Positions 32,257 through 43,600 of a stretch of 64,000 nt of DNA are shown in pieces. The notes under the pieces were generated by a model. It saw only the letters and a list, made by a program, of their open reading frames with translations. It had not been told where the DNA came from and searched no databases. Position 1 is the stretch's first letter. Each line of letters opens with the position of its first letter. The DNA comes from Cyanophora paradoxa. Its lineage: Eukaryota > Glaucocystophyceae > Cyanophorales > Cyanophoraceae. Position numbers and translations under genes: made by a program. The stretch spans positions 1-64,000 of the forward strand of contig QPMI01000129.1 of NCBI GenBank assembly GCA_004431415.1. Reading direction: 5' to 3'.

Positions 32257-33601
32257 ATGGGCTTCCCGAGGCTAGAGGAAATCGGCGAGCTACGCGGGCA
32301 CACGGACCGGGCGTGGTGCGTAGCATGGTCGCCCGACGGCAAGACGCTCGCGAGTTGTGGCGGCGACAAGAGCGTGCGGATATGGCGGCAGGAGGGCGGC
32401 AAGTACGTGCACAGCGCGCTCGCCTCCGGACTCCGGCACCGAGAGCGCGTCGCATAGGTGGGAGTGTAAACAGGTCCTGGACGACGGGCACCAGCGCACC
32501 GTGCGATGCGTCGCATGGTCTCCGTCCGGAGACGTGCTGGCATCGGCGTCCTTCGATGGCACGACGAACATCTGGCAGGCGAAGGACGACGGGTTCGAGA
32601 GCGTCGCGACCCTGGAGGGCCACGAGAACGAGGTGAAAGCCGTCGCATTCGACTCTTCCGGTACGTACATGCGCGCGCGCGCGCTTAGCTTTGAGCGGCA
32701 GCTGGCGTGGCCCGCGCGCCGACGGGCCGGGTGCAGGGATGCTGGTGGCGACGTGCAGCCGGGACAAGAGCGTGTGGGTGTGGGAGGGGACGCAGGACCA
32801 CGACTACGAGTGCCTCTCCGTGCTCCACGGACACGAGCAGGACGTCAAGTTCGTCGCCTGGCACCCGAATAAGGAGGTGCCGGCGCGCGCGCCGCGCCCA
32901 CCCGGCGGCGGCCCGCCCACGCCGGCGCGGCAGCTGCTGGCCTCCGCGAGCTACGACAACACGGTGCGGTTATGGAGCGAGACTTCGGGCGACGACTGGG
33001 AGTGCGTGGACACGATACAGGCGCACGAGTCGACCGTCTGGGTCCGTGCCGCCCCCGCGCGCGGGGCGCCGGCGCAGCGCGGCGCCGAGGCCGGCGGGGC
33101 GGGCGCAGAGCATCGCGTTCGACGCAAAGGGCGAGCACCTCGCCTCCTGCAGCGACGACCTCACCGTCAAGGCCCGCCGCCCCGGCCGCCCCCGGCCGCC
33201 CCCGCGCACGCGAGCGAGCGGGGGGCGGGGGGCAGGTGTGGAAGCTGCCGGAGGTGAGGAAGACGGAGGGGGCGCTGGGCCACGCGCAGTGCGTGTGCAC
33301 GCTCAGCGGGCACCACCGCCGCACCGTCTTCTCCCTCTCCTGGTCCCACGCCTCCGGCCTCCTCGCCACGGGCGCCGCCGACGACGCCATCCGCGTCTTC
33401 GCGCCGCCGGCGGGCGGGGCGCCGGCGGACGCGGCGGCGGCGAGCGCGGCCGGGGTGCCGTTCCTGGAGCTGGCGGCGGGGAAGGAGAAGGCGCACGGGG
33501 CGGACGTGAACTGCGTGGCGTGGTGCCCGTCGGACGGGACCCTGCTCGCCTCCGCCGGCGACGACGCCCTCGTCAAGCTCTGGCGCTTCCACCCCGAATA
33601 G
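32257..33601 (+). CDS. CIAO1: CIAO1, cytosolic Fe-S targeting WD40 protein
   Basis: Seven-bladed WD40 propeller that, with CIAO2B and MMS19, delivers iron-sulfur clusters to cytosolic and nuclear apoproteins. Starts [20 protein letters not shown]. Blades seen in order: [40 protein letters not shown] (the conserved RTVR), [65 protein letters not shown] with [20 protein letters not shown], and [20 protein letters not shown] ending KLWRFHPE. The match to animal, yeast and plant CIAO1/Cia1 is close through every blade, with about six small introns. The stop is at 33599-33601. It is single copy here and likely essential. Confidence 0.96.
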
Positions 33602-34050
33602 CCCCGCCCGCACCCCCGCCCGCCCCTACCCACGCCCTCTCCTTAGCTTACTACAGCTAACGTAAGATATCAGCAGCGTCAACGTCGCACGCGGGGCTGT
33701 GGAAGCCTAGGGGGGCGGTGGGGGGCCGCTAGCACGGCTTCTGGACCCCCGGACGGGGGACGGTGGCTATAGCTCTCTCTGGTCCCCGGGGGCGGTTGAA
33801 GCGGTTGAAAGCAAAGCTTGATGGTGAGCAATTACAATTACAGCTGCAGGCATATGCCCGGAAAAATCATCGGATAACACCAAAATTCCGAAGCGTGACC
33901 AAAAGAAAATCCTTGAAAGAGAGAATGCACGCACGTCTACGTCACATCAAAGGAGGAGATAGCATGTATATGCATGTAAATACGTATGCGCAACCACGGT
34001 CGCGAAGCACCGCTGCACGTGGCGAAAGAAAGGGGGCTCTGAGGCTCGGC
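33602..34050. other. convergent intergenic region
   Basis: Between CIAO1 (+) and the STAND gene (-). An AT-richer block at 33820-33990 contains CAATTACAATTACAGCTGCAG and no conserved coding sequence. Confidence 0.5.
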
Positions 34051-37000
34051 CTAGGAGGGGGCCGGGGCCGGGGCGGCGCGGTCGGTGGCGCCGAGCTCGC
34101 GGAGGCGGAGGCGGGCGGCCGCCTCCAGCCGCGTCGCCCCGTCCATCTGCGCCCCGCGGCGGGGCCCGGGGCCCCGCAGCCTCAGACAAGGGCTGGTCGG
34201 CGCACTGCCACTGAGATGTAGACGGGAAGGGGGCGGGGGCACCTCGGCGGCGAGGCAGACGGGGTCGTCGGCGTCGGGGGCGGCGGCGGGGCGGTCGAGG
34301 TCCCAGAGGAAGAGGCCGCCGTCCCGGCCGGCGGCGGCGAGGGCGCGGCCGCCCGGGGCGAAGGCGAGCGCGGCGATCGCCTCGCCGTACTCGCGGCGGG
34401 CCAGCTCGGCCCCCGTGGCGCCGTCCCAGAGGACGACGCGCCCCTCCCAGCCGCCCGTCGCCACCCGCTCGCCCTCCTGGCGAGGCGTCGGCGCCAGCGC
34501 CGCGGCGTCGGCCGAGAGGCCTCGGGGCGGCGGGGCAGGGGCGGGGGCGGGGGCGGGGACCGGGGAGGAGGCGAGGGCGAGGGCGTCGAGGGCGCTGGCG
34601 TGGCCCCAGAGCTGGAGGAGCTCAGCGCCCGACTCGGCGTCCCACACGCGCGCCGACTTGTCCCACGAGCCCGTCACCACCCGCGCCCCGTCCTGCCCGC
34701 CCGCCGCCCCGCATCGGCGGAGAGCCCCGGGGGCCGGCGGGGCGGGGCGGGGGGGCGCACGGCGGAGAAGGCGACGGCGGAGAGGAGGGCGGCGTGGCCG
34801 CGCAGCTCCGCCACCGCCCCGCCCGTCTCCCCGTCCAGCACCGCCCCGCGCCAGTCGTCCCCCGCCGACGCCAGCCGCTCGCCGTCCGCCGAGGCCGCGA
34901 CGGCGTTGACGGCGCCGGCGTGCGCGGCGGCGCAGATCGCCTCGGCCTGCGCGTCGCAGTCCCACACGCGCACCGTCCCGTCCCGCCCGCCCGACACCAG
35001 CCACCACTCCCCCTGCGGCCTCGGAGCGTTAGGGGGGCGGGGGCTGCTCGGGGGGGGCCGGGGGCGGGCCGGGGGCGCGGCGAGGGCGGTGACGGGCCCG
35101 GCGTGGCCGGGAGGCGGAAGGCGGGGGCGCCCGTCGCCGCGTACCACGCCCGCACCGCCCCGTCCTCGCACCCGCAGAAGAGCAGGCCCCGCTCCTGCCG
35201 CCCCCGCCCCCTCAGGAAGCTGGAGCGGGGCGCGGAGGCGGGGCGGGGCGGGGCGGGCACGGGGAAGGCGGCGAGGGCGGAGACGGGCTGCGGGGGCAGC
35301 TGGAGGAGGGGCACGCCCCTGCGGGCGTCCCACACGCGCACGACGCCCTCCTCGTCCGCCGCCGCGATGCGCTCCCCGTCCTGCGCGCCGGGCGATGCGC
35401 CGGGGCTGAGCGGGGGGCCTGGGGAGCGCGAGGGGCGTTGCCGCGCACCTGCAACCAGGCGAGGGCGAGCAGGCCGGCGGGGTGGCGGAGGGCGGGGCGG
35501 CCCCCGAGGCGGGTCCCCCACAGGTCCGCCCCGCACAGGTTGCAGCCGCGCAGGTCGGCGCCGCGGAGGTCGCAGCCGCGCAGGTCCGCCCCGCGAAGGT
35601 CGCTGCCGGCGAGGCGCGCCCCGCGGAGGACGGACCCCGGCACGCGTATGTTCCGCAGGTCGCGCCCCTCCAGCGGCACGCCCCCTGCCCGGCCCGCCGC
35701 CGTCGGCGGCGGGGCGGGGCCGAGCGGGCGGGGCGGGCGGACCGGCGACGAGGACGCTGATTGCGTTGGCGGCTGCGAGGAGGGCGGGGGCGGGGGCGAC
35801 GCGGGCGCGGCTGGCGGCCACGGCCCGCAGCAGCGCCGCCACGCGGGCGTCGCGGGGCTGGGAGCGGAGGGCCTCGCCGAGGGCCCGCAGCGCCCCGGGC
35901 TCGCCCGCCAGCGGCCGGGCACCGAGCTCGGCGGCCCCCTCGGGCCCCTCCAGCTGCACGCTGCAAAGGTCAGAGGCTAGGAGGCCGAGGGGCGGACGGG
36001 CGGGGCGGGGCGCGCCGAGGCGAGGAGGGCGTCGGCGGCGAGGCACTCCTGCAGGGGCCGTAGGGCGAAGGCGTAGCCGCGGGCGCCGGCGCTGCGCCAG
36101 CGGCGGAGCGGGCAGGCCGCCCGCACGGCCGCCGTCGCCGGGTCCCCGAGGAGCCGCTCCGCCTCCGCCTGCAGCTCCCGCGCCGCCCGCGGCCGCGCCC
36201 CGGGCCCCCGCCCGCCCCTTCGGCCGCCCCGACGAGGACGTAGGCAGCGCCCATCTGCGGGCGCCGGCGCCTCTGAGCGGAGGCGGCGGCCGCGCGGCCT
36301 CGAGGTCAAGGTTCGGCGGCGGGGGCGCACGCGGAAGAGGAGGAAGGCGAGGCGGCGGCAGAGCTCGACGCCGGCCTCCGCGAGGCGCGCGAGCTCCGCC
36401 CCGCCGAGCCCGGCGCGCCGCAGCCGCCGCTCCACCGCCTCCCGCACGAGGAGGCGGTAGAGCGCCGGCCGCCCGCCCTCGGCCCCGCCGCCCCTGCGCG
36501 CGCTCGCGTGGGGCGGGGGCCGGCGTCGGCTCTGGAGAGGGGCGCACTCGGCGAGGAAGGCGGACGGGGCGCGGGCGAGGGCGGCGAGGGCGAGGGGCTC
36601 GGCGACGAGCTCCGCGAGGTCGGGGCGGTCCCGGATGGCCTCCAGGCGGCGCTCGCCGGGGCGGCCGGCGGCGAGCCGCAGGTAGCGGCGCACCTGGGCC
36701 CCCGAGAAGGGGAGCGCGGCGAGCTGGCGCAGGGGCGGCCCGCCCTCCTCCCCGAAGAGGCGCTCGAGGGCGGGCGGGGCGAGGGGCTCGAGGAGCTCGC
36801 TGCGGCAGGCGACGGCCGTGCCGCTGGCCCAGGCGGCGATGCCGTGGGCGTCCCAGAGGCCCGGGCCGTGGACGGCGGGGCCGGCGAGCTCGTCGAAGGC
36901 GTCGAGGAGGAGGACGAGGCCGCGGGCGGCGGCGAGGGCGGGGAGGGCGGCGGCGGGGAGGCCGAGGCGGGCGGCGGCGGCGGCGCGGAGGGCCCCGGGC

Positions 37001-39606
37001 TCCTCCTCGCGCCCCGCGAGGGCCTCGGGCAGCTGCAGCAGCACCGTCACCGGCAGCCCGGCGGCCCCGGCAGGGGCGGCGGCGGCGTCGGAGCAGGCGG
37101 CGCGGTGGAGGCGGCGGAGGAGGAGGGACTTGGAACAGCCGGCGGGGCCGTGCAGCAGCAGCGCCCGCTGCGGCGGGGGCGCGCTCGAGGGGCCGGGGCC
37201 GGGCGGAGGGCGCGGAGGAAGAGGTCGAGCTCGGCGGCGAGGTCGAGCCGCTCGGGGCGCCCCGCCTCGCGCCCCGCCGGCGGCACGTACGCCCTCCGCT
37301 CCCCCTCCAGCTCCTCCTCCGCCTCGTCCAGCGCCCGCAGCTCCCGCGCCGCGAACTGCGCCCCGCCTCAGAAGGGGCCGAGCGCGCAGGCGGCGGCCGC
37401 CAGAGCCGGCGCGGGCACCTCGGAGAGGATGGAGTCGAGGGGGCCGGCGACGGCGTCGGCGTCGGCGTCGCCCGGGCGCGGGGAGGCGGCCGCGGGGAGG
37501 GCGCCGAGGGCGCCCGCCCCGCACCCCGTCTCCGCCTCCGGGGCGGCCACCGCGCCCTGCCGGCACGTCGCGCAGTGCCCGAAGCGCGCCCGCAGCGACC
37601 GGCACTCCTCCGGCGTCCCCGGGGCGGCGCTTGGGTCGGGCGGGGCGGCGCTCGGCGTGCCTGGGGGCGTGCCCCGCGGCTCGGAGGCCGCGGAGGGTGC
37701 TCCTGGCACCTTCTCCGGGGCCTCTCGGGCGGGAGCTTCAGGCAGGGTGGGCGGCCTGCCGCCGCCGCAACCGGACTCCTCCTCGGACGGCTCGGAGGGG
37801 GCGGGCGGGGGCCGCGGCGGGTCCCCCGCGGCCCCCTCGGGGACAGCCCCCGGGGCGTGGGCGCCCGCTCGGGGTCCGAGCCCGAGCCCGAGGCCCCGCT
37901 GGCTTGGGGGCCCGCGGCGTCGCCCCGAGGCGGCCTGGCAGGCGCGCAGGGCGGGCCGGGGCCGGGGCCGGGGCCGGGGCCGGGGCCGGGCCGGGGCCGG
38001 GGCCGTGGCCAGGGGCACGTGGACAGGCCAGGGGCCGGCGAGGGGGCAGAGGAACGGAGACTCGGGTGGGAGGCCGAGCGGGAGCGGCGGCGGGCGGCGG
38101 CGGCGGCGGCGGCGAAGACGGAGGCCTCGACGGCGGGCCGCGGGCGGCGCGGGCTCCCCGTCGGCGTCGACGCGAGGCTCCCCGTCGGGGTCGAGGAGAG
38201 CGACTCGGCCAGCGAGGGGCGCCGCGCGAGGGGCCACCCCCGAGCCCCGCGTGCCCCGCCGCTGCCGCCGCTGCTAGCGGGCTCCGCGAGGCCTCGACGG
38301 GACTTGGAGGAGCGGCGGCGGCCCCGCCCCTCTCTGCGCGCGCGGGGCGCTTCGGCTCAGGAGCGCGGGGAGAGAGCCGCGGGGGCGAGACGAGCCCGGC
38401 CCGACCTGCGGGACCGTGGAAGTTCGCGGCGGGGGCGGGGGCGGGGATGAGAGGGGAGGGGGGTAGCGGGTCGCCGGCCTCCACGGCGAGGTCGCGGCGC
38501 CGGCGCCGGGCGGCAGCCCTCGCGCCTGCTGGCGCCGCAGCCTCCCCGTCGGGAGCGGGGCGGGGAGCTAGGCCGGCGGGGGCCTCCCGCGGGGGCGCGG
38601 GACCGGCGGCCCGGCGGAGGGCGCCGGCGATCGCAGTGGCGACGCAGGCCGCCGCCGCCGCCCGCCGCTCAGCTTCCGATTCCGACACGCCCGCCGCGGC
38701 TGCCTCGCCTGCGACCGGCGGCTCTCGCGGCGCGCCCGCGCTGGGGCCCGACAGGGCCTGCCGGCTGCAAAAGGAACCGCCACGCGCGGGCAGGGCGCCC
38801 GACGAGCCGCGGCTGCAGCTGGCGCCCGGGTCCGCCGGCTGAGGGTCCTTCAAGGGGGAGCGCCTGGCAGTGACACCATTCGTCGCTGCTGCGCGAGGGC
38901 GCCTCGCCACGTCGCATCCAGCTGCCGCCGCCCGCTTCGCTGCCGCTGCCGCCGTAGACCCCGCAGCGCGCTGCTCTGGTGCCGGCGGCGACCAGGCGCG
39001 CGGGGAGGCGGCGCCGGCCCCGCCGGAGGCCCCAACAGCGGCCGGCCTCGAGGGGGGCTGGCGCGCCCTGATCGTCGCCGCCACGGCCCCCTCGGGCCGG
39101 CGCGAGGCCCCAGCGGCTGCCGATCCCGCCGGTCGACTTCCGGTCTGCGCGGAAGGCAACACCAGAGGCGCGTCGTCCGGAGCGCTCGCGGGGGCTGGCG
39201 CTGCGGGGTAGGCTTCCACCGCTACCACGGCCCGCGGTCTCCCGCAGGATGAAGGCGTCGCCGGCGGCGCTCCGGCAGAGGCGTCTACAGGGCCGCCGAG
39301 TGCACGTGCCGGAGATCTAGACGGCGACCGGCACGCCGCCTCGACGGCCGCGGCGGCCACGTCGGAGGCGGCCGCCTCGATCTCGGCCTCGCGCTCCTTT
39401 GCAACCGCCGCCGAGGACATCGCCTGCGGAGAGGCCGCCCTCGCCTCTGGCGACACGCGCGACCGGCGCCGCTCGAGCTCGAGCTCGCGCTGCGAGCAGG
39501 ATGCCGCTGATCGCTCGGGGCTCTCCGTGACATTGATCGCATCGTTGAGCACACCTGCGCGTCGCGTCGGGCTCCGCCGGCGCGCAGGAGCGAATATGCG
39601 ATCCAT
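34051..39606 (-). CDS. STAND NTPase: NACHT, pentapeptide repeats and WD40
   Basis: Large NLR-like signalling protein. The N-terminal third (about 39606-37740) is Ala/Pro/Arg-rich low complexity starting MDRIFAPARRRSPTRRAG, including six-base GGGGCC repeats near 37960-38005. A Cys motif (FGHCATCRQ) precedes the NACHT. The P-loop region is LLLHGPAGCSKSLLLRRLH (about 37125-37155), in which the usual Gly before Lys is Ser. The sensor/Walker B is LVLLLDAFDELAG. Helical arms follow (YRYLRL-type segments and LYRLLVREAVERRLRRAG). Then come pentapeptide repeats (SDLRGADLRGCDLRGADLRG, about 35690-35510). At least four WD repeats follow (VVRVWDARRG, TVRVWDCDAQ, SARVWDAESG, VVLWDGATG, LFLWDLDRP). It ends LRELGATDR plus a short tail. 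A possible extra 5' exon starts at 40103. Exon joins in the N-terminal part are uncertain. Confidence 0.75.
37961..38005. repeat. GGGGCC hexanucleotide tandem repeat
   Basis: Six-base units CGGGGC repeat about seven times, lying in the STAND gene and coding Pro-Arg or Ala-Pro dipeptides on the minus strand depending on frame. Likely length-variable. Confidence 0.7.
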
Positions 39607-40618
39607 CCTGAACCGGCACTCACCACTCTTGATCTGCCGGGGTTGCTCCGCTCGCGCTCCTGTTATTGATGTGCATGTGTCTGGAATGGATGAGACGCTC
39701 GCGTTTACGCTGATCGACAGCGTCTCGCCATGGGGAAGCCGGAGCTGAGCGTGCTGCGCATGCCGAGATATCTGTGGGAGCTGAAACACACGTGGCTGCT
39801 GGTTCTCCGTCGCCCCCACGGGGGTGCATGTGCTGGCTGGATCGTGTAGATCGGACGCGTACGCACGCGAAACGGTTCTTCCTCGGCCGCGACCACGGCC
39901 GATTCCCAGCGCGCTGTGAGGGAGCCAAAAACACTCTCCCCTGCGCGGGCGCAACACGACAATAAGTTGATCGAAGGCCGGTCGCGCAGGTCGGCCTGGC
40001 GCCGGCTGCAGCTGCGGCGCGCGTCCCCCACAGCACAGGCTCACCTCCCCGCTGAGAGCATCGAGGTCCAGCAGACGTAGGCGTCTCCCTCGCGGCCCTG
40101 CATGACTCCGGGAGCAGCGGCCGCGGCCCGGAGCCAATTGCAACGTCACTCGAGCTCGGAGCTCCGTCACTCACTCGTCACTCACTGAGGAAGAAATCCA
40201 GCGCTGTCATCTATTCATGTCCATGGCAATTGCTGCGCATCGAGTTAAACACAGCTGGAGCGCGGCCGAAACGCAATCAGACGGACAGCTGACGAACCAC
40301 GGAGCCGGCGCGGAGTCGGCGCATCTCCAGCGCTCACAGAGCGCCTCGGAAAGGTGCGCGGAACCCTGTTCGACCGTCCTCACACACACTCCGATCATGG
40401 GGGAAGAGGCCAGGGGGGGCTACGCGCGCTTCCGAACTCCGCGAAGCTTGGCCAGGTCTGCGACCACAAGCATGCGGCAGCTGAAGAAACGAAGCTGCAG
40501 CCCTCTAGCTCGCCTTGCTCAATGTACCGGACCCGGCCTGAGCTCGCTTAGCGCAGTGTAGACGCAGCCGACAATGCTCGCTTAGCTCTGCAGCTGGGTA
40601 GGCGTAGGGCACAGCCGG
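39607..40618. other. divergent region between STAND and channel genes
   Basis: About 1 kb. A possible minus-strand exon (ATG 40103, reading MQGREGDAYVCWTSMLSAG to a GTGAGC donor near 40045) may be the true first exon of the STAND gene. The rest shows moderate GC and no conserved reading frame. It should contain both promoters. Confidence 0.4.
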
Positions 40619-43600
40619 ATGATGGCGCCCCCACTCGAGTCCAGCAGCCACGGAGCGCGTGGCATCGCTGGCCTCGTCCGGGTGCTGAACAAGCGAGGGT
40701 CGAGCAACAAGCGGGCTTCCATCTGGTCAGGAGACGTGCGCGCCCCGCCCAAGGAGCTCGTAGCACAGGAGGAGGAGCCGTTGTTGCAGTGGGACGCGCC
40801 GCGCGAGGAATGGTGTGACGAGCGCGCTGCGCTGCCTGCGCATGCTCGTGGCCTTCCTGACGCGGTCTCAGGGAGGATGCGATGCGGCGGTTCATGCCGC
40901 AGCAGCGGGTGCTGTTTGCGCTGGGGCCGGGCAACGCGCTGCGGCGGGCGTGCATGCGGCTGTGCCTGTGGCGCGGCTTCTACCTGTTCTTCCTCTTCTG
41001 CACGCTGGCGAACTTCTGCACCATCGCCGCCCGGGACCCCGTCTGCGAGGCGCAGCTCGGCGCCCAGTGCTTTCGTGGCCGCCTCCTCGACGGTGCCCCG
41101 CCCGCCCGCCCGCCTGCCCACCCGCCCGGCCCGTGACGCCCCTGACAGGGTTTGAGCTCGCATTCACGGCCGTCTTCTCCTTCGAGGTCGTCGTGCAGGC
41201 GAGCTGGCCCCGCCCCGCTACCCCCCCCCTCCCCCCCCCCCCCCAAACCCCTACCCACCTCCAACTTCCCCGCCCCCTGCCTCAACGGGGTGCAGAGCAT
41301 CGCTCGCGGGCTCTTTGTGCCGGGTGGCTTCCTCCGCAGTGGCTGGGGCTACCTCGGTCCGCCACCCGCGTACCCCCCTCTCACCCCACCCCCCCGGAAC
41401 GGACGGGGCGGGCAGACGTGGCGGTGGTGGCGCTGGGGTGGCTCTCGCTGTCCCCCGAGGTGGGCTCCTTCGGCTCCATCCGCACCCTCCGCCTCTTCCG
41501 CGCCTTCCGCGGCCTCAAGCGCTATCTCCCCGCCATCCGCGTCCGCCCCCCTCCCCCCCCTGCACGCGGTACCCCCCCGCTCAGGCGGCGGGGCAGGTGC
41601 TGGCGCGGGCGATCGGGGCGGTGGCGCCGACGCTGGGCCACCTCTTCGTCCAGCTCGGCTTCTTCTTCGCCGTCTACGCCATCGCCGGCCTCCAGCTCTT
41701 CGAGGGCACCATGACGGCCCGCCCCCGGCCCCCCTGCGCCCCCCGGGGCCCCGCCCCCCGCCCGCCCGCCCCCTCTCACTCCGCCCCCAGAACCGCTGCG
41801 TGGACTCCCTCACGGGCTCCCTCCTTCCCACCTCCCCCGCCTGGCCCGGCGAGGACGTGCGCCCCTGTGGCTGTGCCCCCGCGGCCTTCTCCGGCGCTCA
41901 CGTCGCGCAGTCGTACCCGCGGCACATGTGCTCGCTGGAAGAGGACTCGGGCCGCCCCTGCGACCCGGGCTCCCGCTGCGCCGGCGGCTTCCCGGTGGGC
42001 CCACACCCCCCGCCCCTCCTTTACCCCTTGCCTCACCACGCCGCTTCCAGCTGCCCGTGGGGGGTACGGTCGGCTTCGACCACCTTGGCGTCGCGCTGAT
42101 GACCGTCTTCCAGGCCGTCACGGTACCCCTCCCCCTTCCCTCTCCTCCAACCCGCCCTCTTGACGCTTCCCGCCCCGCAGCTCTCGCAGTGGACCATGTA
42201 CAGTGCGCGGGCTCGGGAAGCGGGGGTGCGCAGCGGCGGCCCTTGACGCGTACCCCCCTCCCTTCCCGCAGTGTACTGGACGGCCCACGCGACGAACCAG
42301 GCCATCGCCTACTGCTACTTCATCTCCCTGTACCCCCCGCTCCCCTCCAAGGGACCCCTGCGCCTCCCCCGACGCCGGCCGGCAGGGTGCTGCTCGGGGC
42401 CTTCCTCATCCTGAACATGGCCATCGCCGCCATCACGACCAAGGCGCGAGCCGCCGCCCCCCCGGCGGGGCCCCGCGCGGCGCCCGCTGACCCCCGGCCG
42501 GCGCAGTACGACGAGATCGACCAGATCGAGGCGAAGGCGGCGCGGCACAACATCGGCGCCCAGATCGTCCTCCTCGTGCGCCGCGGCTTCTGGAAGAGCT
42601 ACCGGCCCCTCCGCGTCACCCGCAAGGCCTCGGCGGCGCTGGCGCGCTCTGTGGGGGGCCGGATCGCGGGGTCGCGCATCGGGCGGGCGACGACGGCGGT
42701 GTACGAGCGGTGGCGGGGCTCGGAGGCGCGGGAGCGGCTGCGGCGCTTCCTCGCCGCCCGCCGCGGCCTCGTCTACCTCGCCCTCGTCGGCAACTACTTC
42801 CACCTCGCCGGTGCGCACACAGGAATCGCCCCTCGTCCTCTGTCGCCCCCGGGGCTCCGCTGAGGGCCCGGCCCCCGCAGTGTACGAGGCGCCCGCCGGC
42901 CCGACCGCCGCCGCCATCCACCGCAGTGCGCCCTCCCCCTACCCCCAGCCCGGGCCCCGCCCCTGCGCCTCTCGGGGGCGAGCGGCTGGCGGGGCAGGCC
43001 TCTACTACTTCTTCACTGCGCTGCTGGGGGCGAGCGCGCTGGCGGACCTCGCGCTGCGCGGGGGCGACTACTTCGCCTCCCCCTGGAACCTCCTCGACCT
43101 CGCCGCCACCGCCTGGAGCCTCGCCGAGTGCGCCGCCGGCGTCCAGCAGCCCTACGGCAACGCGCTGCGCATCCCGCTGCTGCTCCGCCCCCTCGCCAAG
43201 CTCGACCCGACCCTCGCTGTCCTCGTCGAGAACGCCTGGCGCGCCGTCCGCGGCCTCCTCGGCTTCCTCCCCTTCTTCCTCGTCGCCATTCTCGTGCTTT
43301 CGGTGCTGGGTGCGGTGCCGCCCGCGCGCGCCGCCGCTGTCGGAGCGGGCTCACCCGCAGACGCGGCGGGGCAGGGGTGCAGCTGTTCGGGGGCGCGTGC
43401 GTGTGGGCGGCGGCGTGCGCGGGGCAGGCGGCGGCCGGGGAGCGGCCCCGGCGGGCGCACTTCGACGACCTCTTCAGCGCGTACCTCACCGTCTTCCGCG
43501 TCATCACCGCCGACTCCTGGAACGACGTGCGCCCCCGCACCGCCGCCCCGCCCGGCGCCGCCCCGCCCCGGTTGAGCCCCGCCCCGCCCCGTCGGCGGGG

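Noticed and set aside
34794-38450. A 1200-codon + strand open frame
   Set aside because: Arg/Gly-rich antisense of the WD40, pentapeptide and NACHT coding exons on the minus strand.
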